64,000 bases of DNA from NCBI GenBank assembly GCA_020746875.1, contig JAGTJL010000017.1, positions 1,674,001 through 1,738,000 of the forward strand, in the 5' to 3' direction. The translations under genes and the position numbers were made by a program. This document shows positions 9,366 through 19,917 of the stretch, piece by piece (position 1 is the stretch's first letter; each line of letters opens with the position of its first letter). This DNA comes from Rhexocercosporidium sp. MPI-PUGE-AT-0058 (lineage: Eukaryota > Ascomycota > Leotiomycetes > Helotiales). The notes beneath the pieces are model-generated. The model was not told where the DNA came from and searched no databases. It saw only the letters and a program-made list of their open reading frames with translations.

Positions 9366-9499
9366 TGTGGAGAGTTCCTTCCCAAAGAGTGTTCCGCGTC
9401 ATGTGACGCGGCTTTACGTAAATATTCTGAGGGGTAGCCTCAGCATTCCTAGAAAATACAACTACCATTGGTCCACTTGAGAATCAACCTCTTTTCTGG
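9366..9499 (+). repeat. 3' LTR (134 bp)
   Basis: Identical to 1233-1366. Shares both hairpins. Followed by CTCTTTTATATA of the host. Confidence 0.93.
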
Positions 9500-9502
9500 G
9501 CT
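9498..9502. repeat. Target site duplication (right), GGGCT
   Basis: Matches 1228-1232; overlaps the last two bases shared by the LTRs, so the exact junction is uncertain by 2 bp. Confidence 0.5.
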
Positions 9503-9637
9503 CTTTTATATACCGAAGCACTACGCTATTCCTAATTTAGAATGGAATAGTATAGCTGACTAATCACGGGGCTACCTGTAATAGAATACTCATAGACTCA
9601 GGATTAAACCCCACCTATTCTACCTCTTTCTAAAATA

Positions 9638-9720
9638 CATTAGGAAGAGGTAAAGCCTTACTAATTCTGCTTCATTCCGTAAAGATCTAAAAAGAGGTAA
9701 AATACTTGCACATCTACAAC
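9638..9720. repeat. GAAAGAGGTAAA-type motifs (left cluster)
   Basis: CCTCTTTCTAAAATA...AGGAAGAGGTAAA (an inverted pair) and a further AAAAAGAGGTAAAATA copy with a following CACATCTAC. The same motif recurs at 21.0-21.4 kb, in both cases next to the same solo-LTR-like repeat. Confidence 0.6.
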
Positions 9721-9724
9721 TCTT

Positions 9725-9947
9725 TGAAGTAGTGCTAGAAATCATGCTAAGAGTCCCGCTGTCGCTTTAGTGGACTGGTCGTCGGCGAGCTGACACTCGG
9801 GATGCGGTTAGAAGTAAAAAAAAATAAACCCTTATTTATTTTATTTTATTAACGTATTTTAAAAAGTATAAGTCTACTTCGTCTAGATTACTATGCAATA
9901 ACGTACATTTCTTTAAGCGCGTTATGGATAACATTTTCGCAGGATCA
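9725..9947 (+). repeat. Dispersed repeat, solo-LTR-like, copy A
   Basis: Homologous over its length to 20791-21010. Starts TGAAGTAGTGCTAGAAAT and ends near GATCA, with a very conserved GC-rich core (GTGGACTGGTCGTC... region). Length about 220 bp and TG...CA ends fit a solo LTR, but no internal element is present. This copy has more C-to-T and G-to-A changes than copy B (for example CAATAACGTACA against CAGAAACGTACG), so it has been RIPed more. Confidence 0.65.
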
Positions 9948-11855
9948 AAATATGTGCATTTATTTAAGGCGTGCCCCTTTAGGATATCTACCTCCAATTC
10001 AGGCTATTCTTGCAGTAGGGTGTCAAAGACGGCCGATTTCCTGTTTTGATGTGGGGGGCAAGGCCACACGAGGCTGAAGCGAGGGGTAGGAAAATTCTGG
10101 AGATGGTGATTGGTGCGGGTATATATGACGGCTGCTAGATAGAATGCTAAGGGGACCGAGGTTTTTCCTTTCTCGGGCGGGTAAGTAGCTCCTTGATGTT
10201 GACATAAGGCTTGATCATCTCTTACGCCTCAATTATCTTCGTGCTTTTATTGTTACTGTCACCCAGAAAAAGAAGAAGAAAGAGAGTGAAAAGAGAGATA
10301 AGTTTGGTCGATATACCACAAGGCAAGACTCTTAGCATGGTTTTTGTGCCCCCAGAGGAGACTTGGACGCAGCGAGCTGTGCAAGGAAGCTTTTTCTCCT
10401 ACCATGGCGGGGCTAGCACAGCTATTGCGAAATTGTGTGTGACTATCAAGTCTGGTAAGCCGAAGATGTAGTGTTGAGACAGTAAGGCCGAGGAAGAAAG
10501 GTAGTATTGAGGCCGGCGAGCGGTGCGAGTTCCGTTCGCTTTGCAGCAACCTCCTGGTTTCTCGCTTTCGCATCACAGACACGGGAAACTTCCTTGTAGG
10601 TAAAGCACATACTGAAAGGACCGCTTGCTCCAGACCGTGTATTCGTCGGCTCGTTTATATCCGGAGTTTATCCTCATGCAATGGATTGCGTGCTGCCCTG
10701 CAAGGCGGATTTGACATCTGCACCACGCACCAAGCAGCCAACCAGTTCTACAGTGTCGCCAAACTGGCTTTTGTGGAATACCGTGACGCAGCCCTACAGC
10801 CTGCCCTTTCTTCCCAACGTAGTTAGCTTCAATATTAAACTGAGGAGTGTCACTGACGCCTAGAGAGCAGCCATCCAAAGGGCGGGAAGTTAGAAACACT
10901 AAATCAGGATACGGCGCGCCTCTCTTCTGGTCGAGGCACTTGTCCGGGCCTTCTGTCTTTCAAAATTGGAAGCGATTGAGATATGTGAGCGGGAAGGGTA
11001 GCTGAAGGGAAGCATTTTCGCTTAAGCAAGGGTAATGTTTACCTTGATTGGCTAACCGAAACGGCAGCGGTTTTTGGTGTGCTCAAATTCTCCTTGATTC
11101 GTCGCCTTCCATCGCAGTTGAGTTGAACGCACCTGCGATATAAGAACTCGCGAGTATATGAACAACTGACAGCTGGTCGGAAACTTGAGGACTTATTGTT
11201 CTCAATTCTGATTTTTGCTTCCGACTGCCCTCCTCCGCAACACCGGGCTTCCCCCCATGTTCCCCACAAAAAATGTGGCAGATAATGCATGGAAGGACGG
11301 CTGTACGACAGTACAACGATAAACTGCCCCAAGAAAGATGCTACCTACATACGGTATCGGTACAGGTGACTTTTACAATCCCCAGGGCGGTTTCATACCC
11401 CGAAACAAAATCCAATTTGTCGGTAACTTGAGGGACACCGATGAACTACTACGTGCTTCATCTTAGCTTGTACCTCGAGACACGTCATCTCACAGTACCT
11501 GTAATGATCTGATCGCACATTCCCTCATCTGTGGTAGGTGAATTACAGGTCTCGTCGTTGCGCCTATCGCGTCCCAGCGCGAGCCAGACACAACTGCAGC
11601 CCCTGATCTCGGTTTAGCTTCAGGGCCCCCTCACACAAAGACCGCCATGCTTACTGGTCTGCAGCCTAGTTCTCCTGTCAGCCTCCGTAGTACAGATGGA
11701 TCACCAAGGGGCGGGAATTTCGAATCTGTGTTTGGGCCACAACAACAGACTCCCCAATACCGATCCACGGGAGAGATATGGCACAATTGTTACGTTACGA
11801 GCACTCCAGAATGGTAAACGCTTGACTGAGGGTAGATTGATCGATTCCCAATGCC

Positions 11856-11886
<31 letters not shown>

Positions 11887-12166
11887 TGGCTCACTGCTTG
11901 ACGGTCTTCAACAACCGAGAAATCGAAGCTGAAACGCGCACCTGGGTATAGCTACTCAGGAGATCAATTTACTCCCGCATCGTTCCCCAAACTTGGATTA
12001 CCCGTCGCAGTGAGTTCCAATAAGCTTCAATGCTTCGCCACAACCTTCATGAGCTTCGATCGATCTTCGGCCCTATGATCCTTCTTTCATGGCCACAGCG
12101 GGTTCTTGCAGCTAACTTGCACTTATCATAGCAACGGAACAGAAAGCCCGTCTGCTATTTCTTTGT
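9948..12166. other. Intergenic, no confident gene
   Basis: Mostly unique, mixed composition. Short open frames (for example 10573-10899 minus, 10681-10863 plus) show no recognisable domain and overlap each other, so I do not call them. Contains the G29 tract at 11858. Confidence 0.5.
11858..11886 (+). repeat. Poly-G tract, 29 G
   Basis: Uninterrupted run of 29 G directly preceded by CCCC. May form G-quadruplexes; homopolymer length from sequencing may be inaccurate. Confidence 0.9.
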
Positions 12167-12529
12167 ATGGATGGCTCCGCAGCTTGGCTTGAACTTGATG
12201 GCCCTGACGTGTACCTTCGTCGCGTGGTCTTCGATGGCGTTAGCTTTTCGGAGACTCTTGTACCAAACGATGGGTTCCCACTGTCGTAAGTAATTCCACT
12301 TCCTTCCGTCGGACAGAGTTCCCAGGCTGCATATCTCCGTCTCTCCTGTGTTCCACTTTTCCTGCCGTCATTCTTCTTCGACAGAGTTTTGTTTTACAAC
12401 ACATCTCGGTTTGCGACCCTACCTTACCTTCCCACGCTCCTGGAATCATATCCACCCCACTGCCTACCATCATCTTCTAGACAAAGCCCGAAACCACCAC
12501 CTCATCCAGCAGCACGTATCCACCTCTGA
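12167..12529 (+). CDS. Possible spliced small protein, unknown
   Basis: Tentative model. ATG at 12167 opens a 39-codon exon with well-formed acidic/hydrophobic sequence (begins MDGSAAWLELDGPDVY) that runs to a strong donor GTAAGT at 12286. Joining it to the acceptor after CGACAG (12384; pyrimidine-rich before it) keeps a frame to TGA at 12527-12529, 87 aa. Other acceptors are possible, and the second exon may be different or longer, or it may join the gene that starts at 12544 only 14 bp further on. No domain recognised. Function unknown. Confidence 0.35.
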
Positions 12530-12543
12530 AGGGCCTATTGGCA

Positions 12544-13369
12544 ATGGTCAATACCGGGAGTCGATCGATCAACCTCGGTGACGACGAAGAGCAGTCCAAC
12601 ACAGGATGCACCACAATGCACGCCGCCATCAACAACTTTTATCCGGTCAAAATCTTTAAGATCGCCGCATCTGCATCAACACTTCCAGTGGTGAGTCGTT
12701 CATGTCTCCATGGCCGGTTTCGCATCACGCTGACCGAAGCTAGTTCACATCCCCTCTGCAGCCACCGACGCCAATCGAACTCGACGACAAGAACGGAGAT
12801 GGCGAAGGCGTAGTGCCTATTCCGTCGAATCCAAGACCAGTGAGATTCCATTTATTGTTTTCGGGTCAAGTTTTCGACATGCTGATGATCAACAGGACGC
12901 CGAGCACCCACGACCCTCACGTCTTCTGCTCAACCCCCTCTCATCCTCTGCCACCTACCTCTTCTCGAACCTTTCTGTCACCAATCTCCCCCTGAAGAAT
13001 CAGCGAAAGGAAGGATATCATTGCGGGAAGCCATACATACAAGTCTGTTTCGATTCCGAACATACCTCGAAGTCCTTCCACGAATACCTTTGCGTGGTAT
13101 CCTACGTATGGCCCCTTTTCGATGCCGACATACATCTAAATCCTTCCACAAGACAAGGAAGCTTTGGGCCTGCAAGCAAAGCTTCACGCCCAGGACGAGA
13201 ATTGTGGCATCGGGTCAGAGATCTGTCTCCTAGGCAAGGAGAGTTGAAGCTTGGTGGAAAGGACTCACAAGGTGGACGTGCGCTCTCGTATGCCTCGTTG
13301 TTTCCCTTCAACTACTTCTCTGGATTCTCCTCCTATTCTGCATCCTCGAGGGAGATGTTTTCCTTGTGA
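12544..13369 (+). CDS. Probable three-exon orphan protein
   Basis: Model: exons 12544-12690, 12744-12839 and 12896-13369, introns of 53 and 56 bp. Intron 1 has GTGAGT and a GCTGAC branch before TAG (a second acceptor, CAG at 12761, is also in frame). Intron 2 has GTGAGA and GCTGATG before AACAG. All junctions are phase 0, and the last exon is open for 158 codons, so frames agree across three independent pieces. Product 238 aa, no signal peptide or domain recognised; exon 2 is acidic (DDKNGDGEG), exon 3 is Ser/Leu-rich then basic. The frame consistency is the main evidence; the protein may be lineage-specific. Just upstream lies another candidate at 12167. Confidence 0.45.
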
Positions 13370-14725
13370 GGTCGGCTGCTTGCATTGCTTCTGTGGGTCG
13401 GGTGCTACAAACGAGAATGACTTGCTTAGGCCTGGAGGCTAGAGGTGGTTTGGGCGCGCTGCTTCTTGGCCGATCGCTCCGTTGATGGTGATATCGCGGA
13501 TATAGGATAAGGTGGGAGTGCTCGATAGCAATCATAACAATGACTTTCAATTGATAAATACACCCCATCTGAGGCTCACAAATTCTTCTCCTTATCTCCA
13601 TTTCGAGCTCTCCTTTTGCCTTTCGACCCTTTTCCGAGTTTCAAAGACGTCTCAACGTCTTTAGGTCTTCATCATGCCATTGAAGCCCGCTTCTGGCTGT
13701 CAATCTTGAAACTCTCAACGTCACAGTCGAAAGGTCCATGCAATTTATGAGATTTGTGTGTGAAGCAACTCCTATTGTACATATCTACACAGCAAAATTG
13801 TCCTTCGACCCGATTGACATATATATGCCTTAGCCAATACAAAGAATGCCAGACTAGTGGAATGGCTCACAAATTCCCATGATAGGTGGGTTTGCATTAG
13901 TCACATTCCTCCATATATCGCCGTGCTGAAATCCACGTCCTCGATGCAGCCTTGCACGACATCAACTTTTCTACTCTTCGTACCTCATCCTAAATGCAAG
14001 GCTAGTCAATTGAACAGTTTAAGAGGTTAGATTCTGACCATTGATAGTAACGGCAGCTATCACAATAACCGGGCGACTCAGTATCAGGCTGGCAAGCTGT
14101 GGTTCGACTCACTACACCCTCTTCCAAATCCCCGTATGTATCCTCAGTCATCAGTGGTCTCTTTTCCATGCAACCACAGCACTTCCTGCATGTGTTCCTC
14201 CATAGAAAGGCACTTCCCTAGGAGAATGTTGTGTGGCAATAGGTCTTCACTCGCCAGCAATGCCTCTTCTCCGTCCCCTTGAGGCTCTCCAGCCAACAAG
14301 AACCAAAGTCAGGCATGCGATGACGCCCAATCTCAATATCGATGGGATGACCATCATTTGAAGAGTCTTGGTGGACTTGATGAGTCTGCCCGCTGGTAGC
14401 TTTCTCCGCGAGGAAGAAGCATAAGAGCCAGTTCACCTCCTAAAGAAGGACAGACACCTCTCAAGTTTGACTTGAAAATCGAGGAGTTTGGAAGTTTTCT
14501 TCATATCTACTCCAAGACCTATTCATGTCAATCTTCAGTGCAATTACAACAATGCTTTTGGCTTTCAAGTCTGCGTGTAATAAGGCTGTTTCTGGCCATA
14601 AGGCCACAGCCTTGTCACATGCCGGCAGTTCAGAGCATTTGCCTCCGCCCATGCGTCCCTGTTTTGCTGCTAACATAAATGATGCAGAAACAGGAGCCGC
14701 TTGTGTCGCAATACCACTAGAAAAT
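13370..14725. other. Intergenic, no gene seen
   Basis: Unique sequence without a convincing ORF. One small hairpin AAAGACG/CGTCTTT at 13643-13662. Probably includes the promoter of the gene at 14726. Confidence 0.5.
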
Positions 14726-16344
14726 ATGAAGTGGTCGTCTAAGTCGTCGCCGCAAAGTGCAGCCCGGTCTCTGGGTAATCAGTCCTTGGGACCAATGCCT
14801 TACGAGGAAACCAGCGAAGGATATAGTACTGGCATTCAAGTATCTACACCACGCGGCTCCACAAGCGAATATATCCCGGGTAATAACAAAAGAAATCTCT
14901 GCACTAGGTTTCAATTCAGGAGACGCTAATATGGCATAAAGGAACGGCTTCGACTGTGGAATCATCCATTTCATCACTTTCCGCAGACCAAGTCTCAACT
15001 CCGAATGATGGAACTACTGGTCCAGGTGTGAGGAACGAGGAAACTGGTGGAGGTGAACATCATGCTAAAGTAGATGATGGGTATCATAGACTTATCGAGA
15101 AGAATTGTTAGTCCTTTCTTGCCTCTCTGACCCAGCCGCAGTTACGCTTGGCATCTATGTTCGTTGCCATTACGATAGCAGGTTTTGCATTGCTGATACA
15201 CGGACTGATCTTGAAATAGATGAGAGCTATCCGGAAGGCTGGCCTCAGCTGGCAGCCTTCCAGAATAGCTGCGACAACCACGCCATGGTCCGTCGCTTCG
15301 GCACTGCCCATCTACGCATCTTGCTCCATCTCCAGGCAGAGGTTGCGGAAATAGAAGAACAGCTCGACAAACTGGACGAGTCGGATGCAACGACGGGTCC
15401 TCATTCTGAATTGGACTTACGCTACAGGCTGAGATGTAATGAGTGGAAGGTGGGCTGGGATACAGGCCAGAAGGACCTTCTCGACAAGTTGAAGAAGAAA
15501 CTCGCAGAGTACGGTAAGTCTTGGCAATAAAAGCTCCACGAGGTAGCACCTAGCTTCCTCTAAAAATACTGGTATTTTCTCAAAGCCCCATAAGAAGACT
15601 GATTAGAGATAGACGACTGGGTGCTCAAAGATTCCACCCTGCGGAATCTTCCCGCAGCAACCAAAAGGGACTACTTACATGTCTTTCACTGGCTTTGGGG
15701 AAGAAAGCCTCTCGACAAGGGACAATACGAGTTCATGCTTCGTAGTGATGACTTCGTTCTGTTGGCTGGGAAGAGGAAAGGTGGCGTCGTCGATCGCTTC
15801 ATCATTGATTCCTGCTTGAGCCGCTGGCCCAAACGACTTCAGGTATTATTCCTGGGTTTTTCAACAAGGTCATTAATTTTGTATACCCCGGACCGATCCT
15901 TTTTCGATAGTTCATGCAATCCAGCAAGCGTAGTCAAGCAACGGGAGGAAATGAGGTGTTCGTCTTCTCCGAAGCTCGCATTGCGTTTGCTGCCAGACTT
16001 CTCAGTGTTTGTGTCGCTGCGACTGTATTAATGATCCCAGTATTCCTTCTACACCCCACCAACATGAGCTCGAAAGCGACATCGGTCATGGTACTGATGT
16101 TTGTTCTTACATTCGCGACCATTATATCCCTTTTCACCGATGCAAAGATGGAGACAGTGTTTGTTGGCACTTGCGCGTAAGTGACATTATCTACTCGACA
16201 ACCTTTTTAGAATGCTTGGAGCAGAAATATAACTTAGAGTCCACAGGACAGGATGACCAGCTAACAATGACTAGTTACTGCGCGGTATTGGTCACACTCT
16301 TGGGGAACGTACAAGTTTTTGCCGGCGTGGCAGGGAGCATTTAA
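14726..16344 (+). CDS. DUF6594 membrane protein
   Basis: Six exons: 14726-14839, 14920-15106, 15220-15513, 15613-15842, 15911-16176, 16275-16344 (386 aa). Donors are GTATCT, GTTAGT, GTAAGT, GTATTA, GTAAGT; acceptors CAG, TAG, TAG, TAG, TAG; the last intron has a CTAAC branch. The first junction is uncertain: a donor at 14880 (GTAATA) with acceptor at 14941 also keeps frame. The N-terminal 100 residues are Ser/Thr-rich and disordered. The DUF6594 part starts YPEGWPQLAAF, then RRFGTAHLRILLHLQ and a Glu-rich coiled coil (EVAEIEEQLDKLDE). Three hydrophobic segments close the protein, ending in the family's YCAVLVTLLGNVQVF-like helix. The family is common in Pezizomycotina, membrane-bound, of unknown function. 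It converges on the zinc-finger gene at 16482 with 137 bp between stops. Confidence 0.85.
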
Positions 16345-16481
16345 TGTCATGTGAAGATTTGATTCGATATCGTATTGACTATTGCACCTTCAAAGTAAAC
16401 ATATCGAGTAATGCTTTATACATGAATGGATTTTACAGACACCGATTCTATTGATATGTACACTTGGGCTCCAGCCCGCCT

Positions 16482-18035
16482 TCACTCCCAAATTGCGCGT
16501 CGGTCCACATAATTCCAAACTCCATGATCCCAATCCTGCTCTGCAAACCTCGAGTCGATACCCGAGTTACCCAAGTGAGAAAAGCTAGAAGAATCCAAAA
16601 GCGACGTAGTCAATGATGTCTCAGTAATGTCGATTGACGCTGGTTCTGGCACTATGGGCGGATAACAGTCTGTATTCGTTGGCGACGTCTCTCGTGATAC
16701 ATGGCTTGAAATAATTGGAATCGAAGTTAGGTTGGGAGTACTCGAAGCAAGATCACGCTCGGTAGGCTGACAGGCTCTCGTCTGCCCAGCAGAATTGTCG
16801 TCATTAACAGTGGCCTGCGAACTGTATTCTCGAAGCAGTGTATCTTGACATCGCTGAAAGACACATATCAGATCCTCCAAAGTATGTCCCTGGGGCCCCG
16901 CAGCGAGCTGGTCGAGCTGTGAGCGGAATACATCTGCGAAAGCTCTTTGTGCATAATCTTTATAATGATTGGCATCGATCAAGCCTGCTTGGGAAGTCTC
17001 GTCTTGAACTTCATCAAAATCTTCATCGTAGTCAGTAAATATGCTCGAAAGGGCGTTCGCCTAGTATGAAAACATTGAACTCATACATGGAGACTTTGGA
17101 CGTGGCTCGCCAGGGAACAATACTTGATATATCTCCATCCACCGATCTTCCTCGGATTGACGGGCACTGGATTTCTTTCGACTTCTCAGCACCTTAGCTT
17201 GTTCGGCGGTGATTCCCTTTGGAGGATTACCGCTATTTCCAACGTCACAGATACGCTCCGCTTGTACGAGCATATGACTCTCTAGTTCCTGTGACGAGTC
17301 GAACACACGCCAACATCTGGGACAGTGTATTGGGGCCAAGTGACATCGGAAAAGGTGCTCTCTAGTATTCATAAGCGTTGTTCATGAAATGCAATTAAGG
17401 GTTCCATACTTTACTCGCGACACAGATGGCAATTTAGCAACAGCGCATCGAGCGTGGCCTCTTAGTATCGCATATGTTTGGGGATCGTGTTTGCGGAAAG
17501 GGCAGGCAAATCGGACCCTGCTGTTGTCGTTTTCTTCTTGGTGATATTTCTTTCGTTTGCTTTCTCCATCATTCTCGTCTTCGGCTTCATCATCGTCGTC
17601 CTCATTTTCGTCCGGTCTAGACTTACGCTTGCCCAGACTGCTCTGCTTTGCAGAGCTGGCGGTCGGACAAGCGGGCTCCGTTGGCGCAGTTTTCTTCTCA
17701 GCTTCACCGCCTCCATCATTCGGATTATCCCCCGATATGTGACAGGAGTCAGTGGCAGATATCCAGCGAGAAGCTTCGATCATCCGCACTCGCTCCACCA
17801 CGGCCTTATGCTGTTGGTAAAGGAAGGGCCTTCTTTTGTTTCGTGCGGGGAGACTGCTTCTCTTGGATTGTTGATGCGGTATACTATGAGGACTTTCCGA
17901 ATGTGTAGTATAGAAAGAAGAAGCAGAGTGCAGCTCGCAGATGGGTTCGTGTACGGAATTGTCGCATCTCGAGATTGCCAGAGTTCCCGATGTTCTTCTA
18001 TCAGCTAAGGCTTTGAGCCAAAGAAATTTGGTCAT
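16482..18035 (-). CDS. Fungal C2H2 zinc-finger protein
   Basis: Exons (minus): 18035-17410, 17361-17087, 16984-16482; 467 aa. Intron 1 (17409-17362, 48 bp) joins GTATGG to CTAG and restores a frame running through the zinc-finger block. The second, 102-bp intron (17086-16985, GTATGA...GCAG) is proposed because it removes an in-frame TAG at 17061-17063; without it the gene has a premature stop. After a Ser-rich N-terminus and an acidic/basic stretch (EDDDDEAEDEND then KRKK) comes FACPFRKHDP, a C..C...H..H arrangement with HCPRCWRVF, and a helix with ADRW-like EEDRWMEIYQVLFPGE. This block is a widespread family in Pezizomycotina, sometimes fused to NACHT or other signalling domains; function unknown, possibly DNA or RNA binding. 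The start codon is uncertain: the frame is open upstream to 18203. Confidence 0.75.
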
Positions 18036-19375
18036 ACCTTGATACCCTGGCCATGGGATGAAGGCACTGAGAACACGCAAACTGTCCCGCAAGAACGTCC
18101 CTGGGATACTAATATGCTGTCCCCCTTTACTGGAAATGCGCCTAACTGGGTCACACCCGTCGAAAAAGTGACCAGTGTCGAATGGTAGTAGAACAAATAC
18201 CATGATGAAAAATGCCGAGAGTCCGATAAGATTTTGCAGCTTTTAAACAATACAGAGTCTCGGCCATCAGCAGGCTGCGAAATATAGGCTCTGTATCCAA
18301 GGAGAAAGGAAGAGACCAGAGCGTAATTAGAGCAGGTAGAAGTGAACACGCTGCATCAGATAAGGCCGAGGTTGACTTGCGAAGCGGGAGAAAGACAGAG
18401 AGAAAGAGAGAGGATGAGAGAGATCAGGAGAGACCGAGGAGGAAGCTATGACTTTAACCAACTCCAGTGAAGCCGAAGGTGCTTGAGGTGGGTGGGCTAC
18501 TGGCCAGGACATAATGGCAGCGCAGGTCGTTCAACCTGCGAATCATGCAATTGGCCTTTCGGGCTGTGCAAGAAAACAGCAAATGATGGCTTTCCCTCCT
18601 TCTTCCAGCGACTGTGCCGGCATGAGATTGGCCGTCACATATCGGTCTGCCTTCACGTGTGGCTGCAACACCCCTGCACGTTGGCTCCATCTGTGAAGGC
18701 CGGGATACGGTCGATGCTAGTTACCTGCGGCCAATAACGCAAAGAACCCCCCAAGCTTTACTTCCAATTTGACAACTTGAAGGCGGGCATTCACCAAATG
18801 GCCCACGCCGTGCCATGTCTGGTTTGGCCATATTTATCATCTGTACTCCCTTCCCCCCCTCCCCTTGCTAGTCTGACCGTACCGAGTAGCCGCTTGACTT
18901 CTTAAAGTTAGCCGTCAGCCACTTCCCACATTTTCAGTTGCCGCTTGACTTTTTAAAGAGCCGTCAGCGTGCAGACCGAGTTGACACGGTCCGACGTACA
19001 GGATCATTCTAGACGATTCACAAATCTAGAAAATTGTCTTGGAAATGGTAACGAGCAACTTTGCCCATTTCCACGTCAAGGAACCGATAACTTACTTCTA
19101 TAAGAGCCTTACTCCTCCTCTCCATTATAATGTTTTCCTTCTTGATTTCCCATCAAGCCGTGGCACTTAATCTCGCAACAATACATTTGACTAATCTCAG
19201 TCACGTGCTCATCCCCATCGATTAACTCTACCAACCTTCTATATCTTCTGCCCACATTCTGTATCTTATCATATCCCCTCTTCTTTAGTCGCAAATACTG
19301 CAGCCATATCAATCTTATCGTCACACCAATCATTTCCCTCATCCCATCAATCATCACGAAAAAGTATTAACCACC
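18036..19375. other. Intergenic between divergent genes
   Basis: Shared upstream region of the C2H2 gene (minus) and the small gene at 19376 (plus). Has a GA-rich tract (about 18392-18436), a 30-bp imperfect direct repeat (18889 and 18940) and a pyrimidine-rich stretch before 19376. No gene seen. Confidence 0.5.
18889..18968 (+). repeat. Imperfect 30-bp direct repeat
   Basis: GCCGCTTGACTTCTTAAAG..GCCGTCAGC at 18889-18919 recurs at 18940-18968 with one substitution and a 2-bp length change; 51 bp start to start. Lies in the upstream region of 19376; could be a regulatory duplication. Confidence 0.7.
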
Positions 19376-19917
19376 ATGGCGAACAACTCTGACACTTGGT
19401 CTACTACTGCCGTCAATGGCTCTGCGGAGTAAGCATACCATCTCAAACTACCATGTGTCTCATCTTCCTTTCATTGTATTTGGTACCTTTAATGTATCAT
19501 CTCTTGAGCAATTTCTTGCCTCTATACCTCTCACCTCATCGCATCCCCTCAGCCATCCCCTCCTCCCCCATCAATCACCTCATCCCATCCCACCCCACCC
19601 CTCACCACACCCCAAGAAACCAATCTAATATCCATCCCCTCATCAGCCTCGCACCTTCGCCCACAACCACTTCTCCTCATCCAGCTCCTACTCCCACCCC
19701 CGCCCAGCTCGCAGCCGCAGCCACACTGGCCAACCGTCGTCTCGTCCTGCTCATAGCAGACAAATCCCTCCCCGTCGTTTCTCCCCCTCGTCTATACAAC
19801 AACCATACCAATGCAACGTATTCTCGAACCCAAGCAGCAGTCTCTAGAATTGCTGAATTCAATGCAGCTTTCAGTGGTAGCAGCAACGAAAATGTCAACA
19901 AAAATGGCAACAATTAA
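19376..19917 (+). CDS. Small two-exon protein, unknown
   Basis: ATG at 19376 in an excellent context (ACCACCATGG). Exon 1 19376-19428, donor GTAAGC; intron 19429-19646 (218 bp, long for this genome) with a TCTAATA branch about 20 bp before TCAG; exon 2 19647-19917. Product 107 aa: N-terminus Ser/Thr/Asn-rich, then a Pro/Thr/Ser-rich linker, then an Ala/Leu helix (AQLAAAATLANRRLVLLIA), a middle stretch and an Asn-rich tail. No signal peptide or domain recognised. The splice is in phase (2/1), and without it exon 1 stops after 18 codons. The long CT-rich leader is typical of expressed fungal genes. Function unknown. Confidence 0.55.

Larger units (their letters stand above)
1233..9499 (+). mobile_element. 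Intact Ty3/gypsy-type LTR retrotransposon
   Basis: Complete element of about 8.27 kb: two identical 134-bp LTRs (1233-1366, 9366-9499), a primer-binding-site-like stretch just inside the 5' LTR, a gag-protease ORF (1941-5186), a -1 frameshift signal (5177-5183) and a pol ORF (to 9136) with reverse transcriptase, RNase H and integrase in that order, the Ty3/gypsy (Metaviridae) order. No RIP-type stops are seen in over 7 kb of coding sequence, and the GC content is that of normal genes. LTR identity and intact frames show a recent insertion, probably still capable of transposition. It is inserted beside the broken coiled-coil gene at 21-1035. Short LTRs and a very large gag are unlike classic Ty3. 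Confidence 0.95.

Noticed and set aside
10573..10899. Minus-strand 108-codon ORF
   Set aside because: Overlaps a plus ORF of similar quality; no recognisable domain, no splice context.
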